From Pseudomonas fluorescens (lineage in GTDB: Bacteria > Pseudomonadota > Gammaproteobacteria > Pseudomonadales > Pseudomonadaceae), in assembly GCF_902497785.1 (NCBI RefSeq), contig NZ_CABVHK010000008.1:62001-126000 (forward strand): DNA of 64,000 bases, in the 5' to 3' direction. The translations under genes were made by a program, and so were the position numbers. The stretch's first letter is position 1; each line of letters starts with the position of its first letter. This document shows positions 19,069 through 27,585 of this stretch, piece after piece. The notes beneath the pieces are model-generated. The model was given only the letters and a program-made list of their open reading frames with translations, had not been told where the DNA came from and did not search any database.

Positions 19069-20031
19069 ATGCGTAAGTCATTGATGCGTATGACATTGCG
19101 TCAATTACAGATCTTCAATGAGGTGTGTGATTTGCGTTCGTACAGTCGCGCCGCAGAAGAAATGTCGCTCACACAACCTGCCGTGAGCCTGCAGATTCGT
19201 CAACTTGAGGAGCTGATCGGTCAGCCATTGTTCGATTACGTCGGCAAAAAACTCTACATGACCGAGGCCGCTGAAGCGCTTCAGCGGGCCAGCCGGGATA
19301 TTTTTGGCCGCCTGGAAAACCTCGACATGCAACTGTCGGACATGCAGGGATCACTGCAAGGCCAGCTGAAACTGGCGGTGGAATCCAGCGCCAAGTATTT
19401 CGTCCCGCACCTGTTCGCCGCGTTCAAGCGCCAGCATCCGGAAGTGAACTTGCAACTGACCGTGGTCAATCGCGGGCAGGTGATCCGCCGACTCTCCGAC
19501 AATCGCGATGACTTGGTGATCATGTCCATGGTGCCGCAGGACATGGGCCTGGAGTTTCTGCCGTTTCTCAACAATCCGATCGTGGCCGTGGCGCCGCCGG
19601 ACCATCCGCTGTGCCACATGGGCCCGCTGCGATTGCAGGACCTTGAGCCGTACACCCTGCTGCTGCGCGAATCCGGCTCGGGTACACGACTGGCGTGCGA
19701 AGAGTATTTCAAAGAGAAACGCGTGCACTTCAACCAGACCCTGGAGGTCGCTTCGGCCGAGGCTCAGCGTGAGTGTGTACTGGCGGGTCTGGGCGTGGCG
19801 CTGTTGACGCGCCACGCCCTGAACCTGGAGTTGGCGACCGGCGGACTGATCGAGTTACCGGTCGAAGAACTGCCGCTGTTTCGCAGCTGGTGCCTGGTGC
19901 AGGCCAAGGCCAAGCGGCTATCGCCGGTGGCCCACGCATTCCTTGCGTTTATCCGCAGCGAACGCGTGCAGATCAGCGCCCTGGTTGAGCGTTTCGACGG
20001 GAAGTTGCGGGAGCAGCCTGCCAGTAGTTGA
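19069..20031 (+). CDS. LysR-family transcriptional regulator (divergent from pycAB)
   Basis: A 320-residue LTTR. The winged helix at residues ~8-67 reads LRQLQIFNEVCDLRSYSRAA EEMSLTQPAVSLQIRQLEEL in two parts, followed by a linker helix and a periplasmic-binding-protein-like effector domain (LKLAVESSAKYFVPHLFAAF). The sequence resembles the CbbR/RbcR branch. It is transcribed away from pycA with a T-N11-A palindrome in between, so control of pyruvate carboxylase and of itself is likely. Its 3' end overlaps the convergent small gene by 59 bp. The first ATG (MRKSLMRMTLRQLQ) is used; the inner ATG at MTLRQLQ is also possible. Confidence 0.9.
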   Translation: MRKSLMRMTLRQLQIFNEVCDLRSYSRAAEEMSLTQPAVSLQIRQLEELIGQPLFDYVGKKLYMTEAAEALQRASRDIFGRLENLDMQLSDMQGSLQGQLKLAVESSAKYFVPHLFAAFKRQHPEVNLQLTVVNRGQVIRRLSDNRDDLVIMSMVPQDMGLEFLPFLNNPIVAVAPPDHPLCHMGPLRLQDLEPYTLLLRESGSGTRLACEEYFKEKRVHFNQTLEVASAEAQRECVLAGLGVALLTRHALNLELATGGLIELPVEELPLFRSWCLVQAKAKRLSPVAHAFLAFIRSERVQISALVERFDGKLREQPASS

Positions 20032-20182
20032 GTTCCAGCTCTGGAAAGTCGCCGATCTCAGCCAGCAACTGCCGGCGTTCGCAGCGATCTTCAATGGCGC
20101 GGCGAAACTCCATGCGGCGCTGGTCTTCTTGCTGGCGGCGGGTTTTGACGGCGCTGTTGCGTTCTTCGTAGGGCTGGGCCAT
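19973..20182 (-). CDS. Small conserved Pseudomonas protein, function unknown
   Basis: A 69-residue charged protein (AVKTRRQQEDQRRMEFRRAI, then EDRCERRQLLAEIGDFPEL). It resembles the small PA3496-type proteins found across Pseudomonas, a comparison from memory. A GGGAGA ribosome site lies nine bases before the ATG at 20182. The N-terminal two-thirds is probably a basic helix; no signal peptide or membrane segment is seen. Its 3' third overlaps the end of the convergent LysR gene. Function is not known. Confidence 0.55.
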   Translation of the reverse strand: MAQPYEERNSAVKTRRQQEDQRRMEFRRAIEDRCERRQLLAEIGDFPELELNYWQAAPATSRRNAQPGR

Positions 20183-20289
20183 TTCGAGTCTCCCAAGGCA
20201 AGTACGGGAGTTACAGAATGGGCGCGGGGGATGACGGTTTGAGGGCGGGAGAGTGACAGGGATGTGAAATTTGCCGGTAGAAAAAGCAA

Positions 20290-20360
20290 AGATCGCAGCC
20301 TTCGGCAGCTCCTACATTGGGAATTCGTCCCAATGTAGGAGCTGCCGAAGGCTGCGATCT
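20290..20360. repeat. REP palindrome with perfect 33-bp arms (GATCGCAGCC family)
   Basis: Left arm 20290-20322 and right arm 20328-20360 are exact reverse complements, separated by five bases. The arms contain GATCGCAGCCTTCGGCAGCT. A T-rich stretch follows (GATTTTTTAA), so it could terminate transcription of the small gene or of the RpiR gene. It is the best-preserved of six related elements in the window. Confidence 0.88.
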
Positions 20361-20369
20361 CTTGATTTT

Positions 20370-21236
20370 TTAATCGTCGAGCGCTTTCACCGATTTGGGC
20401 GACAACCGCAAACTGCGCAGGCTGCGCTTGACGCTTTTGAGGTGGTTAACCAGGCTCGGCCCGCGCGCCATGGCCACGCCCATCGCCAATACGTCGATCA
20501 CGACGAGGTGAGCAATGCGCGAAGTCAGCGGTGTATAGATTTCAGTGTCTTCATGCACATCGATCGCAAGGTTGACGGTCGACAACTCGGCCAGCGGCGT
20601 CTGGCTGGGGCACAAGGTGATCAGCGAAGCGCCGCTTTCGCGCACCAGATTCGCAGTGATCAACAGGTCCTTTGAGCGCCCGGACTGGGAAATGCAGATG
20701 GCCACATCGGTCGGTTTCAACGTCACCGCCGACATCGCCTGCATGTGCGGGTCGGAATACGCCGCGGCCGTCAGCAATAAACGGAAGAACTTGTGCTGAG
20801 CATCCGCCGCCACCGCACCCGAGGCACCGAAGCCGTAGAACTCGACTCGCTGAGCCTGGGACATCAACGACACCGCCCGCTGCAACTCCACCGGATCGAG
20901 ATTCTCGCGAACCTCCATCAGCGTGTGCAGGGTAGTGTCGAAAATCTTCAGGCTGTAGTCAGCGACCGAATCGTCTTCATGGATCGCAAACTGGCCGAAA
21001 CTCGCACCGGCCGCCAGGCTCTGCGCCAGCTTCAGTTTCAAATCCTGAAAACCGGAGCAACCGATGGCGCGACAAAACCGCACGATGGTCGGCTCACTGA
21101 TGCCCACGCTGTGGGCCAGGTCGGCCATGGAACTGTGCATCACCGCCGCTGGGTCAAGCAGCACGTGGTCGGCGACCTTGAGCTCCGACTTGCGTAACAG
21201 GTGGCGTGACTGGGCGATGTGTTGCAGCAGATTCAA
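20370..21236 (-). CDS. RpiR/HexR-family regulator (HTH + SIS domain)
   Basis: A 288-residue RpiR-family protein. The N-terminal helix-turn-helix (MADLAHSVGISEPTIVRFCR, ~37-56) is followed by a SIS sugar-phosphate-binding domain (VEFYGFGASGAVAADAQHKF and ICISQSGRSKDLL). It resembles HexR, which senses ketodeoxyphosphogluconate and controls central sugar catabolism, but is probably a paralog, since HexR itself has a different N-terminus in pseudomonads. A TGTAGT-N3-ACTACA palindrome 48 bp upstream is close to the HexR consensus and suggests autoregulation. Its place beside pycAB fits a role in central carbon flow; the target genes are not visible. Confidence 0.88.
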   Translation of the reverse strand: MNLLQHIAQSRHLLRKSELKVADHVLLDPAAVMHSSMADLAHSVGISEPTIVRFCRAIGCSGFQDLKLKLAQSLAAGASFGQFAIHEDDSVADYSLKIFDTTLHTLMEVRENLDPVELQRAVSLMSQAQRVEFYGFGASGAVAADAQHKFFRLLLTAAAYSDPHMQAMSAVTLKPTDVAICISQSGRSKDLLITANLVRESGASLITLCPSQTPLAELSTVNLAIDVHEDTEIYTPLTSRIAHLVVIDVLAMGVAMARGPSLVNHLKSVKRSLRSLRLSPKSVKALDD

Positions 21237-21589
21237 GGGGCTGGACTCTTTGTTATTGGCAGGCGCCGGGGATGTAGCGAGCTTGTAGTTATACTACATG
21301 AATCGGCTTTTTGCCTGCTCAATGCGTAACCGAATCCCACGTTTTCAGGCGTGTGTGCTCCATGTAGCACTCGTTGGCGCAGCTTCATCGCGCTGCAAGC
21401 CCCTCTCAAAGGATGACTACGACTACAACTCTACCTATCAGAAGTTACGGCCGTTAGTTATTTAAAACAAATAACACTCCCAACATTCAGACTTACAATC
21501 ACACCCAACAAATTCTCCCGCGCCCAAATTGGTTTATATATATTGCTCGTGCAGGACGCAATCTAACTTAACTAATGGAGTTACACACT
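21237..21589. other. 353-bp AT-rich intergenic region
   Basis: This gap lies between the divergent RpiR gene and the orphan small gene. It carries the HexR-like palindrome at its left end. From about 21410 on it becomes clearly AT-rich compared with its surroundings, including TTATTTAAAACAAATAA and a TATATATATT stretch at about 21534 that could include a -10 element of the orphan gene. No ORF or RNA gene is recognised. Confidence 0.5.
21284..21298. promoter_or_regulatory. HexR-like operator upstream of the RpiR-family gene
   Basis: TGTAGTTATACTACA has six-base inverted arms and matches the pattern TGTARTNNNAYTACA described for HexR sites in gammaproteobacteria. It lies 48 bp before the RpiR gene start, a normal place for an autoregulatory site. 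Partial copies of the TGTAG half-site lie at 21273 and near 21363. Confidence 0.5.
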
Positions 21590-21904
21590 ATGAGCATTAA
21601 AAGCAAAAACTGGACCGCACAAATTGACCGTATGCCTGGCGCAGCTTCTTTCCGTACCTTTGGCACCGTAACCGTTGCACACGCAGGCATCACGCCAAAA
21701 CTGGTGATGGCAGTTCATCAGGATAAATCCTTTGATCTGCGCCTGGAGTTGGTACTTGAAAAGTCCAGCGAAGTTGCGCTGCAAGTTGAAACGGACAAAT
21801 ATGTTGAATATAAAGCGCTGGGCAATTCCAGCGTTTCAGGTGTCAGCATTTTCTACAACGACAAACTGCTGCACAGCATTAATAACGTTTTGATTACCGA
21901 CTAA
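21590..21904 (+). CDS. Orphan small protein in AT-rich island, function unknown
   Basis: A 104-residue protein (MSIKSKNWTAQIDRMPGAAS...). I choose the ATG at 21590 because GGAG at 21577-21580 sits nine bases before it, inside a spurious earlier ATG. The protein is predicted to be mostly beta-strand, with alternating hydrophobic residues (FRTFGTVTVAHAG, KLVMAVHQDKSFDLRLELVL). It has no signal peptide, membrane segment or cysteine. I do not recognise the family. The sequence upstream is much richer in A+T than the rest of the window, suggesting recent acquisition. A perfect 10-bp-arm hairpin follows the stop. Confidence 0.6.
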   Translation: MSIKSKNWTAQIDRMPGAASFRTFGTVTVAHAGITPKLVMAVHQDKSFDLRLELVLEKSSEVALQVETDKYVEYKALGNSSVSGVSIFYNDKLLHSINNVLITD

Positions 21905-21924
21905 CAGGTAGTTGATGCGTCGGG

Positions 21925-21959
21925 GTTTCCCGCCGTGCACACTGTGCCTGGCGGGAAAC
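21925..21959. terminator. Hairpin between convergent orphan gene and GGDEF/EAL gene
   Basis: GTTTCCCGCC and GGCGGGAAAC are perfect 10-base arms around a 15-base loop that can itself pair (GTGCAC/GTGC). It lies 20 bp after the orphan gene stop and 15 bp before the end of the convergent gene. No long T-run follows, so termination efficiency is uncertain. Confidence 0.5.
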
Positions 21960-21974
21960 GCCTCCCGCTTCGGC

Positions 21975-24845
21975 TCATTCGCTACCTTGCGCCTGTAGTA
22001 GCGCCGCCAGTCCATCCGCCTCGATCGGTCGACTGATCAGATAACCCTGCACTTCGTCACAGCGCTCAGCCTGCAGGAACTCAAGCTGTTCCGCCCTTTC
22101 AACCCCTTCAGCGACCACCTTCAGCGACAACCCGTGAGCCATCGCAATGATCGCTCGAGTGATCGCCCCATCCACACTGCCCTCCCCCAGACCGCGGATA
22201 AACGCCTGATCAATCTTCACGTAATCCACCGGGATGCGCTTTAGGTAACTCAGGGACGAATACCCGGTGCCGAAATCGTCGATGGCCAGTTTTACCCCGA
22301 GATCACGTAATTGCTGGAAGGTCGCGATGATGTGTTCCACGCTGTCCAGCAACTGGCTTTCCGTGAGCTCCAGCTCGAGGTAACGCGGCGCCAGACCGGT
22401 TTCTTCCAGTACCTGACGCACCAGGCTCACCAGCTTGCCCTGACGCAACTGATGCACCGACAGATTGACCGACACGCGGATAGGTTCCAGCCCCTGGCGC
22501 TGCCATTCGCACGCCTGCCAGCACGCCTGGCGCAAGACGAATTCGCCAATTGGGCCGATCAGCCCGGTTTCCTCGGCCAGGCCGATAAAGTCTCCCGGCG
22601 GCACGCTGCCCATGGTCGGATGATCCCAGCGTACCAATGCCTCGGCGGCATTCAGCCGACCCGTTTCAAGACACAGCTTGGGTTGGTAAAACACTTTCAG
22701 CTGTTTTTCTTCGATGGCTTTACGCAGCTGGTTTTCGAGTTGCAGGCGCTCCAGCGTGCTGGCTTGCAAGCTGTCGGTGTAGAACTGGAAGTTGTTGCCG
22801 CCCAGGTGTTTGGCATGTTGCATGGCCATGTTCGACTGGCTCACCAGCGCGGAAATTTCTCGCGCGTTGTCCGGGAGCATGCTGATGCCCATGGATGCGC
22901 TGACCACCAACTCATGCCCGTCGACGGTCACCGGCAAGCGCAGTTTGGTCGACAGGCGAGTGGCCACGCGCGCCAGGCTTGAGAGGTTGACATACGCATC
23001 GAACAGCACCGCGAACTCATCGCCGGACAATCGCGCAATGGTGTCCGCCTCGGGCAGCGCATTGACCAGCCGCCGGGCCATTTTGCGCAGCAGCTGATCG
23101 GCCACTTCATGGCCGAGGCTGTCATTGAGCAACTTGAAGCGGTCCAGGTTGATGTGCAGCAACGCCAGACTGCGACGCCCACCCTGACGCACTCGCTGAT
23201 GGGCCTCGTTCAGCCGTTCGCGGAACAACGAACGGTTGGCCAGGCCGGTCAGTTCGTCGTAATGGGTCAGGTAGCGCATGCGCTCTTCGGATTCGCGCCG
23301 CGCCGAGAGATCGGCGAAGAATCCTACGATATGGCTGACATTCCCACGCGTATCGCGCACGGCATTCAGTTGCAGCCATTGCGGATACAGCTCGCCGTTC
23401 TTGCGGGTTTCCACCAGTTCGCCCTGCCAACTGCCGTGCTGTTCCAGCGCCTCATGAATCGCGCCGTAGTGGCGACGGGCATCACGACTGCACGGCAATT
23501 CCACGATGTTGCGTCCGAGCATGTCGTCAATGTCATAACCCGTCACGCGACTGAAGGCTTGATTGATCGCGATCAGCGCGTAATTCGGATCGAAAATCAC
23601 AATGCCTTCGCTGGCCGCCTCGAACACGGTGGCGGCCAATTGCTGCTGCACTTCCAGGCTTTTGCTGATGCTGATGTCGCGACGGGTGCCGACCATACGG
23701 ATGACCCGGCCATTCTCACTGCGCTCGACAGCCCGGCCACGGTCCTCGATCCAGACCCAGTGGCCATCGCCATGGCGTACGCGGTATTCGATCTGATAGT
23801 CCTCGCTGCGGCCCTTCAAATGCTCGACCAGTGCGCGCTTCAACGCGGGTAAGTCGTCGGGGTGCAGGCGCGGTTTGAGGTGGCGCAGCATGGCCGTCAC
23901 GAACTCGGGCGCCAGGCCGAACAACTCCTGAATGTGCGTGTGATGAACTTCGTCGGTTTGCAGGTTCCAGTCCCACAGCCCCAACTCACTGGCTTGCAAC
24001 GCCAGCGCCAGACGCGCCTCGCTTTTGCTCAGCGCCTGATTGGCGACGTCCAGCTCCAGACTGCGCTGGGCGACGCTGCTTTGCAGGCCGATCTGGATTT
24101 CGCGCAACTCGTCTTCGGCACGTCGGCGCTGGTCGACTTCCCTGGCCAGTTCCTGATTCAACTGGTCGCTGCGGCTTTGCGCCTGCTGCAAGTGCTCGAT
24201 CAACGCCTGATTCTGGAAGCGGCGCAGCAAACCGCGATCGATCAGCCGATTGACCTGCCAGGCCACCACGCTCAACGCCCCCAGCAGAATCAGACCGAAC
24301 CAGCCCCAGCCCAACCCCTGTTCATCACCGCCCCAGAATAAATAGGCGATGGCCGGCAGCAGACAGGGCAAGGTGAAGGACAGGAAGGCCGGCAGGCTGA
24401 CCGCGTAGGCCACGCTGGCCGAGAGCGCTGCCGCGCCGATCAGGCCGAACACCCAGGCTTGCTGGATGAAATTGTCGGCGGGCACCAAAGCAATGCCGGC
24501 GCCAGCCAGGGTCAGGCCGGTCATGGCCGAACCGAGCAGAAACATGCGTCGCCAGACCGGATGGACCTGGCGGTTGGGGATTGCGGAATCGAACGCCGCT
24601 ACCTGAATCACCCGCAACGCCACCAGCGACAGCAACCACACCAGCCAGACGCTGACGAGGAAGTAACGCTGGGGGCTCCAGAGCAATCCGGCGCACACCA
24701 GACCATTGATCAGCATGAACAGCGTTGGCAGCAGCGAGCCTTGATAAAGCAGGCGCGTGCGCTCGACCGCCATTTCGAGGGCGTACTGTTTTCGGATAAC
24801 CCTGGGCTCCACAGTGGGGCCCGACAGGTCGGAGCTGAGGGTCAT
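21975..24845 (-). CDS. Membrane PAS-GGDEF-EAL cyclic-di-GMP protein
   Basis: A 956-residue protein. Residues ~35-200 hold about five to six membrane helices; ~205-280 is a coiled coil; PAS domains lie at ~283-395 and ~405-515. The diguanylate-cyclase domain is at ~520-690, and the EAL domain runs from ~705 to the end. The GGDEF signature reads SGDEF (607-611), one residue off. The EAL domain keeps EALVRW, DDFGTGYSS, the catalytic Lys in VDYVKID and VAEGVE, so phosphodiesterase activity is likely and cyclase activity uncertain. I start it at 24845 (MTLSSDLSG); the frame is open for 143 codons upstream, but that extension overlaps uvrD and is not family-like. The ribosome site is weak, and an ATG at 24878 is an alternative. 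Confidence 0.88.
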   Translation of the reverse strand: MTLSSDLSGPTVEPRVIRKQYALEMAVERTRLLYQGSLLPTLFMLINGLVCAGLLWSPQRYFLVSVWLVWLLSLVALRVIQVAAFDSAIPNRQVHPVWRRMFLLGSAMTGLTLAGAGIALVPADNFIQQAWVFGLIGAAALSASVAYAVSLPAFLSFTLPCLLPAIAYLFWGGDEQGLGWGWFGLILLGALSVVAWQVNRLIDRGLLRRFQNQALIEHLQQAQSRSDQLNQELAREVDQRRRAEDELREIQIGLQSSVAQRSLELDVANQALSKSEARLALALQASELGLWDWNLQTDEVHHTHIQELFGLAPEFVTAMLRHLKPRLHPDDLPALKRALVEHLKGRSEDYQIEYRVRHGDGHWVWIEDRGRAVERSENGRVIRMVGTRRDISISKSLEVQQQLAATVFEAASEGIVIFDPNYALIAINQAFSRVTGYDIDDMLGRNIVELPCSRDARRHYGAIHEALEQHGSWQGELVETRKNGELYPQWLQLNAVRDTRGNVSHIVGFFADLSARRESEERMRYLTHYDELTGLANRSLFRERLNEAHQRVRQGGRRSLALLHINLDRFKLLNDSLGHEVADQLLRKMARRLVNALPEADTIARLSGDEFAVLFDAYVNLSSLARVATRLSTKLRLPVTVDGHELVVSASMGISMLPDNAREISALVSQSNMAMQHAKHLGGNNFQFYTDSLQASTLERLQLENQLRKAIEEKQLKVFYQPKLCLETGRLNAAEALVRWDHPTMGSVPPGDFIGLAEETGLIGPIGEFVLRQACWQACEWQRQGLEPIRVSVNLSVHQLRQGKLVSLVRQVLEETGLAPRYLELELTESQLLDSVEHIIATFQQLRDLGVKLAIDDFGTGYSSLSYLKRIPVDYVKIDQAFIRGLGEGSVDGAITRAIIAMAHGLSLKVVAEGVERAEQLEFLQAERCDEVQGYLISRPIEADGLAALLQAQGSE

Positions 24846-25068
24846 AGACAATGTTCTTGTTCTTATAATGATGAGCATGAGCCCGAAACGTGGACGGAGC
24901 ATACACAAGCCCATGCCCTTACCAAACTGCTCCAGATCATAAATTCGACGAAACCGCGAAGCCCCGTTGCCCGCGCAAAACCCTGCAAGCGAGCCCCGCC
25001 AACGGCTGCAGCCAGTGACCGACCGGTCGTCCTGCACGTATCTTTCATCGGCTAAAGCAAAGCGGAGT

Positions 25069-25097
25069 TTGCCCGGTGTGTCGCGGCCCCCTAGAAT
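25069..25097 (+). promoter_or_regulatory. uvrD promoter candidate, possibly leaderless
   Basis: TTGCCC (25069-25074), a 17-bp spacer and TAGAAT (25092-25097) form a plausible sigma-70 promoter. Its expected start point, about seven bases beyond the -10, coincides with the uvrD ATG at 25104. No Shine-Dalgarno sequence is present before that ATG, which fits a leaderless or near-leaderless mRNA. Confidence 0.4.
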
Positions 25098-25103
25098 GCC
25101 CCG

Positions 25104-27287
25104 ATGCGCGATGATCTCTCCCTTCTGCTGAACTCCCTCAACGATGCCCAACGCCAGGCCGTAGCTGCCTCCGTGGGTCGTCAGTTGGTCCTGGCCGGTG
25201 CTGGTTCCGGTAAAACCCGAGTGCTGGTGCACCGTATCGCCTGGTTGATCCAGGTCGAAAACGCTTCGCCCCATTCAATCCTGTCGGTGACGTTCACTAA
25301 CAAGGCCGCAGCTGAGATGCGCCACCGCATCGAGCAACTGATGGGGCTCAACCCGGCCGGCATGTGGGTCGGCACCTTCCACGGCCTGGCGCATCGTTTG
25401 CTGCGGGCGCACTGGCAGGAGGCCGGGCTGAGCCAGACCTTCCAGATTCTCGACAGTGACGACCAGCAACGTCTGGTCAAGCGGGTGATCCGCGAGTTGG
25501 GCCTGGACGAGCAACGCTGGCCCGCCCGTCAGGCCCAGTGGTTTATCAACGGGCAGAAAGACGAAGGGCTGCGTCCGCAACACATTCAAGCCAGCGGCGA
25601 TCTGTTCCTGGCCACCATGCGCAGCATCTATGAAGCCTATGAAGCGGCGTGCCTGCGCGCCGGCGTCATCGACTTCTCCGAGCTGCTGCTGCGCGCACTC
25701 GACCTGTGGCGCGATCACCCGGGGTTGCTGGCGCATTATCAGAAGCGCTTCCGGCACATTCTGGTGGACGAGTTCCAGGACACCAACGCCGTGCAGTACG
25801 CCTGGTTACGACTGCTGGCCAAGGGCGGCGACAGCTTGATGGTCGTTGGCGACGACGATCAGTCAATCTATGGCTGGCGCGGCGCGAAAATCGAGAACAT
25901 CTATCAGTATTCCGACGATTTTCCGGATGCTGAAACCATTCGTCTTGAACAGAACTACCGCTCCACCGCCGGCATCCTCAAAGCGGCCAACGCCCTGATC
26001 GCCAACAATACCGGGCGCATGGGCAAAGAACTGTGGACCGATGGCGGTGAAGGCGAGGCGATCAATCTCTACGCCGCCTTCAACGAACACGACGAAGCAC
26101 GCTACGTGGTGGAAACCATCGAAAGTGCGCTGAAAACCGGCCTGGCCCGTAGCGACATTGCGATTCTGTACCGTTCCAACGCCCAATCGCGGGTGTTGGA
26201 GGAAGCTTTGCTGCGCGAGCGCATTCCGTACCGCATCTACGGCGGCCAGCGCTTCTTCGAGCGGGCTGAAATCAAGAACGCCATGGCTTACCTGCGGTTG
26301 CTGGAAGGCCGTGGCAACGATGCAGCGCTGGAGCGGGTGATCAACGTACCGACCCGCGGCATCGGCGAAAAAACCGTTGAAGCGATCCGCGAACACGCGC
26401 GCCACAGCGATGTGTCGATGTGGGAAGCCATGCGACTGCTGGTGGCCAACAAAGGCGTGACGGGGCGGGCGGCCGGCGCGCTCGGGGCGTTTATCGAACT
26501 GATCGAAAACCTCGCCGCCAAGTGCATGGAGATGCCATTGCACCTGATGACCCAGACCGTCATCGAGCAGTCCGGGCTGATCGCGTACCACGAAGCGGAA
26601 AAAGGCGAGAAAGGCCAGGCCCGGGTAGAAAACCTTGAGGAACTGGTCAGTGCTGCGCGCAACTTCGAAAACGCCGAGGAAGACGAAGATTTGACGCCGC
26701 TGGCGGCGTTCCTCGGTCACGCCTCGCTGGAGGCCGGCGACACTCAGGCTGACGAGCACGAAGACAGCATTCAGCTGATGACGCTGCACAGCGCCAAGGG
26801 TCTGGAATTCCCCTACGTGTTCCTGGTGGGCATGGAAGAAGGTCTGTTCCCGCACAAGATGAGCCTGGAAGAGCCCGGGCGTCTTGAGGAAGAGCGGCGT
26901 CTGGCTTACGTCGGCATCACTCGGGCCATGCAGAACCTGGTGATGACCTATGCGGAAACCCGACGCCTTTACGGCAGCGAGACCTACAACAAGGTGTCGC
27001 GTTTCGTACGTGAAGTGCCCAAAGGCCTGATCCAGGAAGTGCGGTTGTCCAACAGCGTCAGCCGTCCTTTTGGCGGTGGTCAGCAGCAAAGCTCCAGCAG
27101 CCTGTTCGCCGGTAGCGAGATTCCGGAAACCGGGTTCAGCCTTGGCCAGACAGTACGCCACTCGGTGTTTGGCGACGGCGTGATCCTCAACTTTGAAGGG
27201 GCCGGCGCTCAGGCGCGGGTGCAGGTGAACTTCAGCGAAGGCAGCAAGTGGCTGATGCTGGGGTACGCGAAGCTGGAAGCGATTTAA
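25104..27287 (+). CDS. uvrD: DNA helicase II UvrD
   Basis: A 727-residue superfamily 1A 3'-5' helicase for nucleotide excision and mismatch repair. Motifs in order: Q-motif/Walker A (LNDAQRQAV ... AGAGSGKT at 31-38), Ia (SVTFTNKAAAEMRHRI), Walker B (ILVDEFQDTN), III (GDDDQSIYGWRGAKI), IV (LEQNYRST), V (LMTLHSAKGLEF) and VI (EERRLAYVGITRA). The C-terminal tail (TVRHSVFGDGVILNFEGAG) is the UvrD RNA-polymerase-interacting Tudor-like segment. Length is normal. It is divergent from the GGDEF-EAL gene, and a REP palindrome follows the stop by six bases. Confidence 0.97.
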   Translation: MRDDLSLLLNSLNDAQRQAVAASVGRQLVLAGAGSGKTRVLVHRIAWLIQVENASPHSILSVTFTNKAAAEMRHRIEQLMGLNPAGMWVGTFHGLAHRLLRAHWQEAGLSQTFQILDSDDQQRLVKRVIRELGLDEQRWPARQAQWFINGQKDEGLRPQHIQASGDLFLATMRSIYEAYEAACLRAGVIDFSELLLRALDLWRDHPGLLAHYQKRFRHILVDEFQDTNAVQYAWLRLLAKGGDSLMVVGDDDQSIYGWRGAKIENIYQYSDDFPDAETIRLEQNYRSTAGILKAANALIANNTGRMGKELWTDGGEGEAINLYAAFNEHDEARYVVETIESALKTGLARSDIAILYRSNAQSRVLEEALLRERIPYRIYGGQRFFERAEIKNAMAYLRLLEGRGNDAALERVINVPTRGIGEKTVEAIREHARHSDVSMWEAMRLLVANKGVTGRAAGALGAFIELIENLAAKCMEMPLHLMTQTVIEQSGLIAYHEAEKGEKGQARVENLEELVSAARNFENAEEDEDLTPLAAFLGHASLEAGDTQADEHEDSIQLMTLHSAKGLEFPYVFLVGMEEGLFPHKMSLEEPGRLEEERRLAYVGITRAMQNLVMTYAETRRLYGSETYNKVSRFVREVPKGLIQEVRLSNSVSRPFGGGQQQSSSSLFAGSEIPETGFSLGQTVRHSVFGDGVILNFEGAGAQARVQVNFSEGSKWLMLGYAKLEAI

Positions 27288-27292
27288 AGCTG

Positions 27293-27368
27293 AAAAGATC
27301 GCAGGCTTCGCCAGCTCCTACAGGGATCGGCATATCCACGTAGGAGCTGCCGGAGGCTGCGATCTTTT
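27293..27368. repeat. REP palindrome after uvrD (GATCGCAGCC family)
   Basis: AAAAGATCGCAGGC at the left and GCCGGAGGCTGCGATCTTTT at the right form an imperfect stem with a few mismatches and a ~24-base loop. It begins six bases after the uvrD stop and ends in TTTT, so it may also act as the uvrD terminator. Confidence 0.8.
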
Positions 27369-27585
27369 CCAAGCCACCATCAATCTCCGCGAACACCGGG
27401 GCGGCCCACCTTTTCCTACAGAACTTATCCACTCCTCCTACAGACCAAAGTTAACAAGCCTTATTGCGCTGACTGAAGCTGAATCCCGACTGTCAGGCAA
27501 AAGCCCGAAACACTCTGCCGCTAGCCAGTGACACTTCAGCTGTGCAACATGGCGCGCGTGCCTTCCACAAATGGGAATTCCCTAT

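Noticed and set aside
24846..25274. 143-codon N-terminal extension of the GGDEF-EAL protein
   Set aside because: It overlaps the uvrD start on the other strand and lacks any hydrophobic or family-like pattern.
25863..27161. 432-codon open frame opposite uvrD
   Set aside because: uvrD motifs are complete on the plus strand; no ribosome site or family features on the minus strand.
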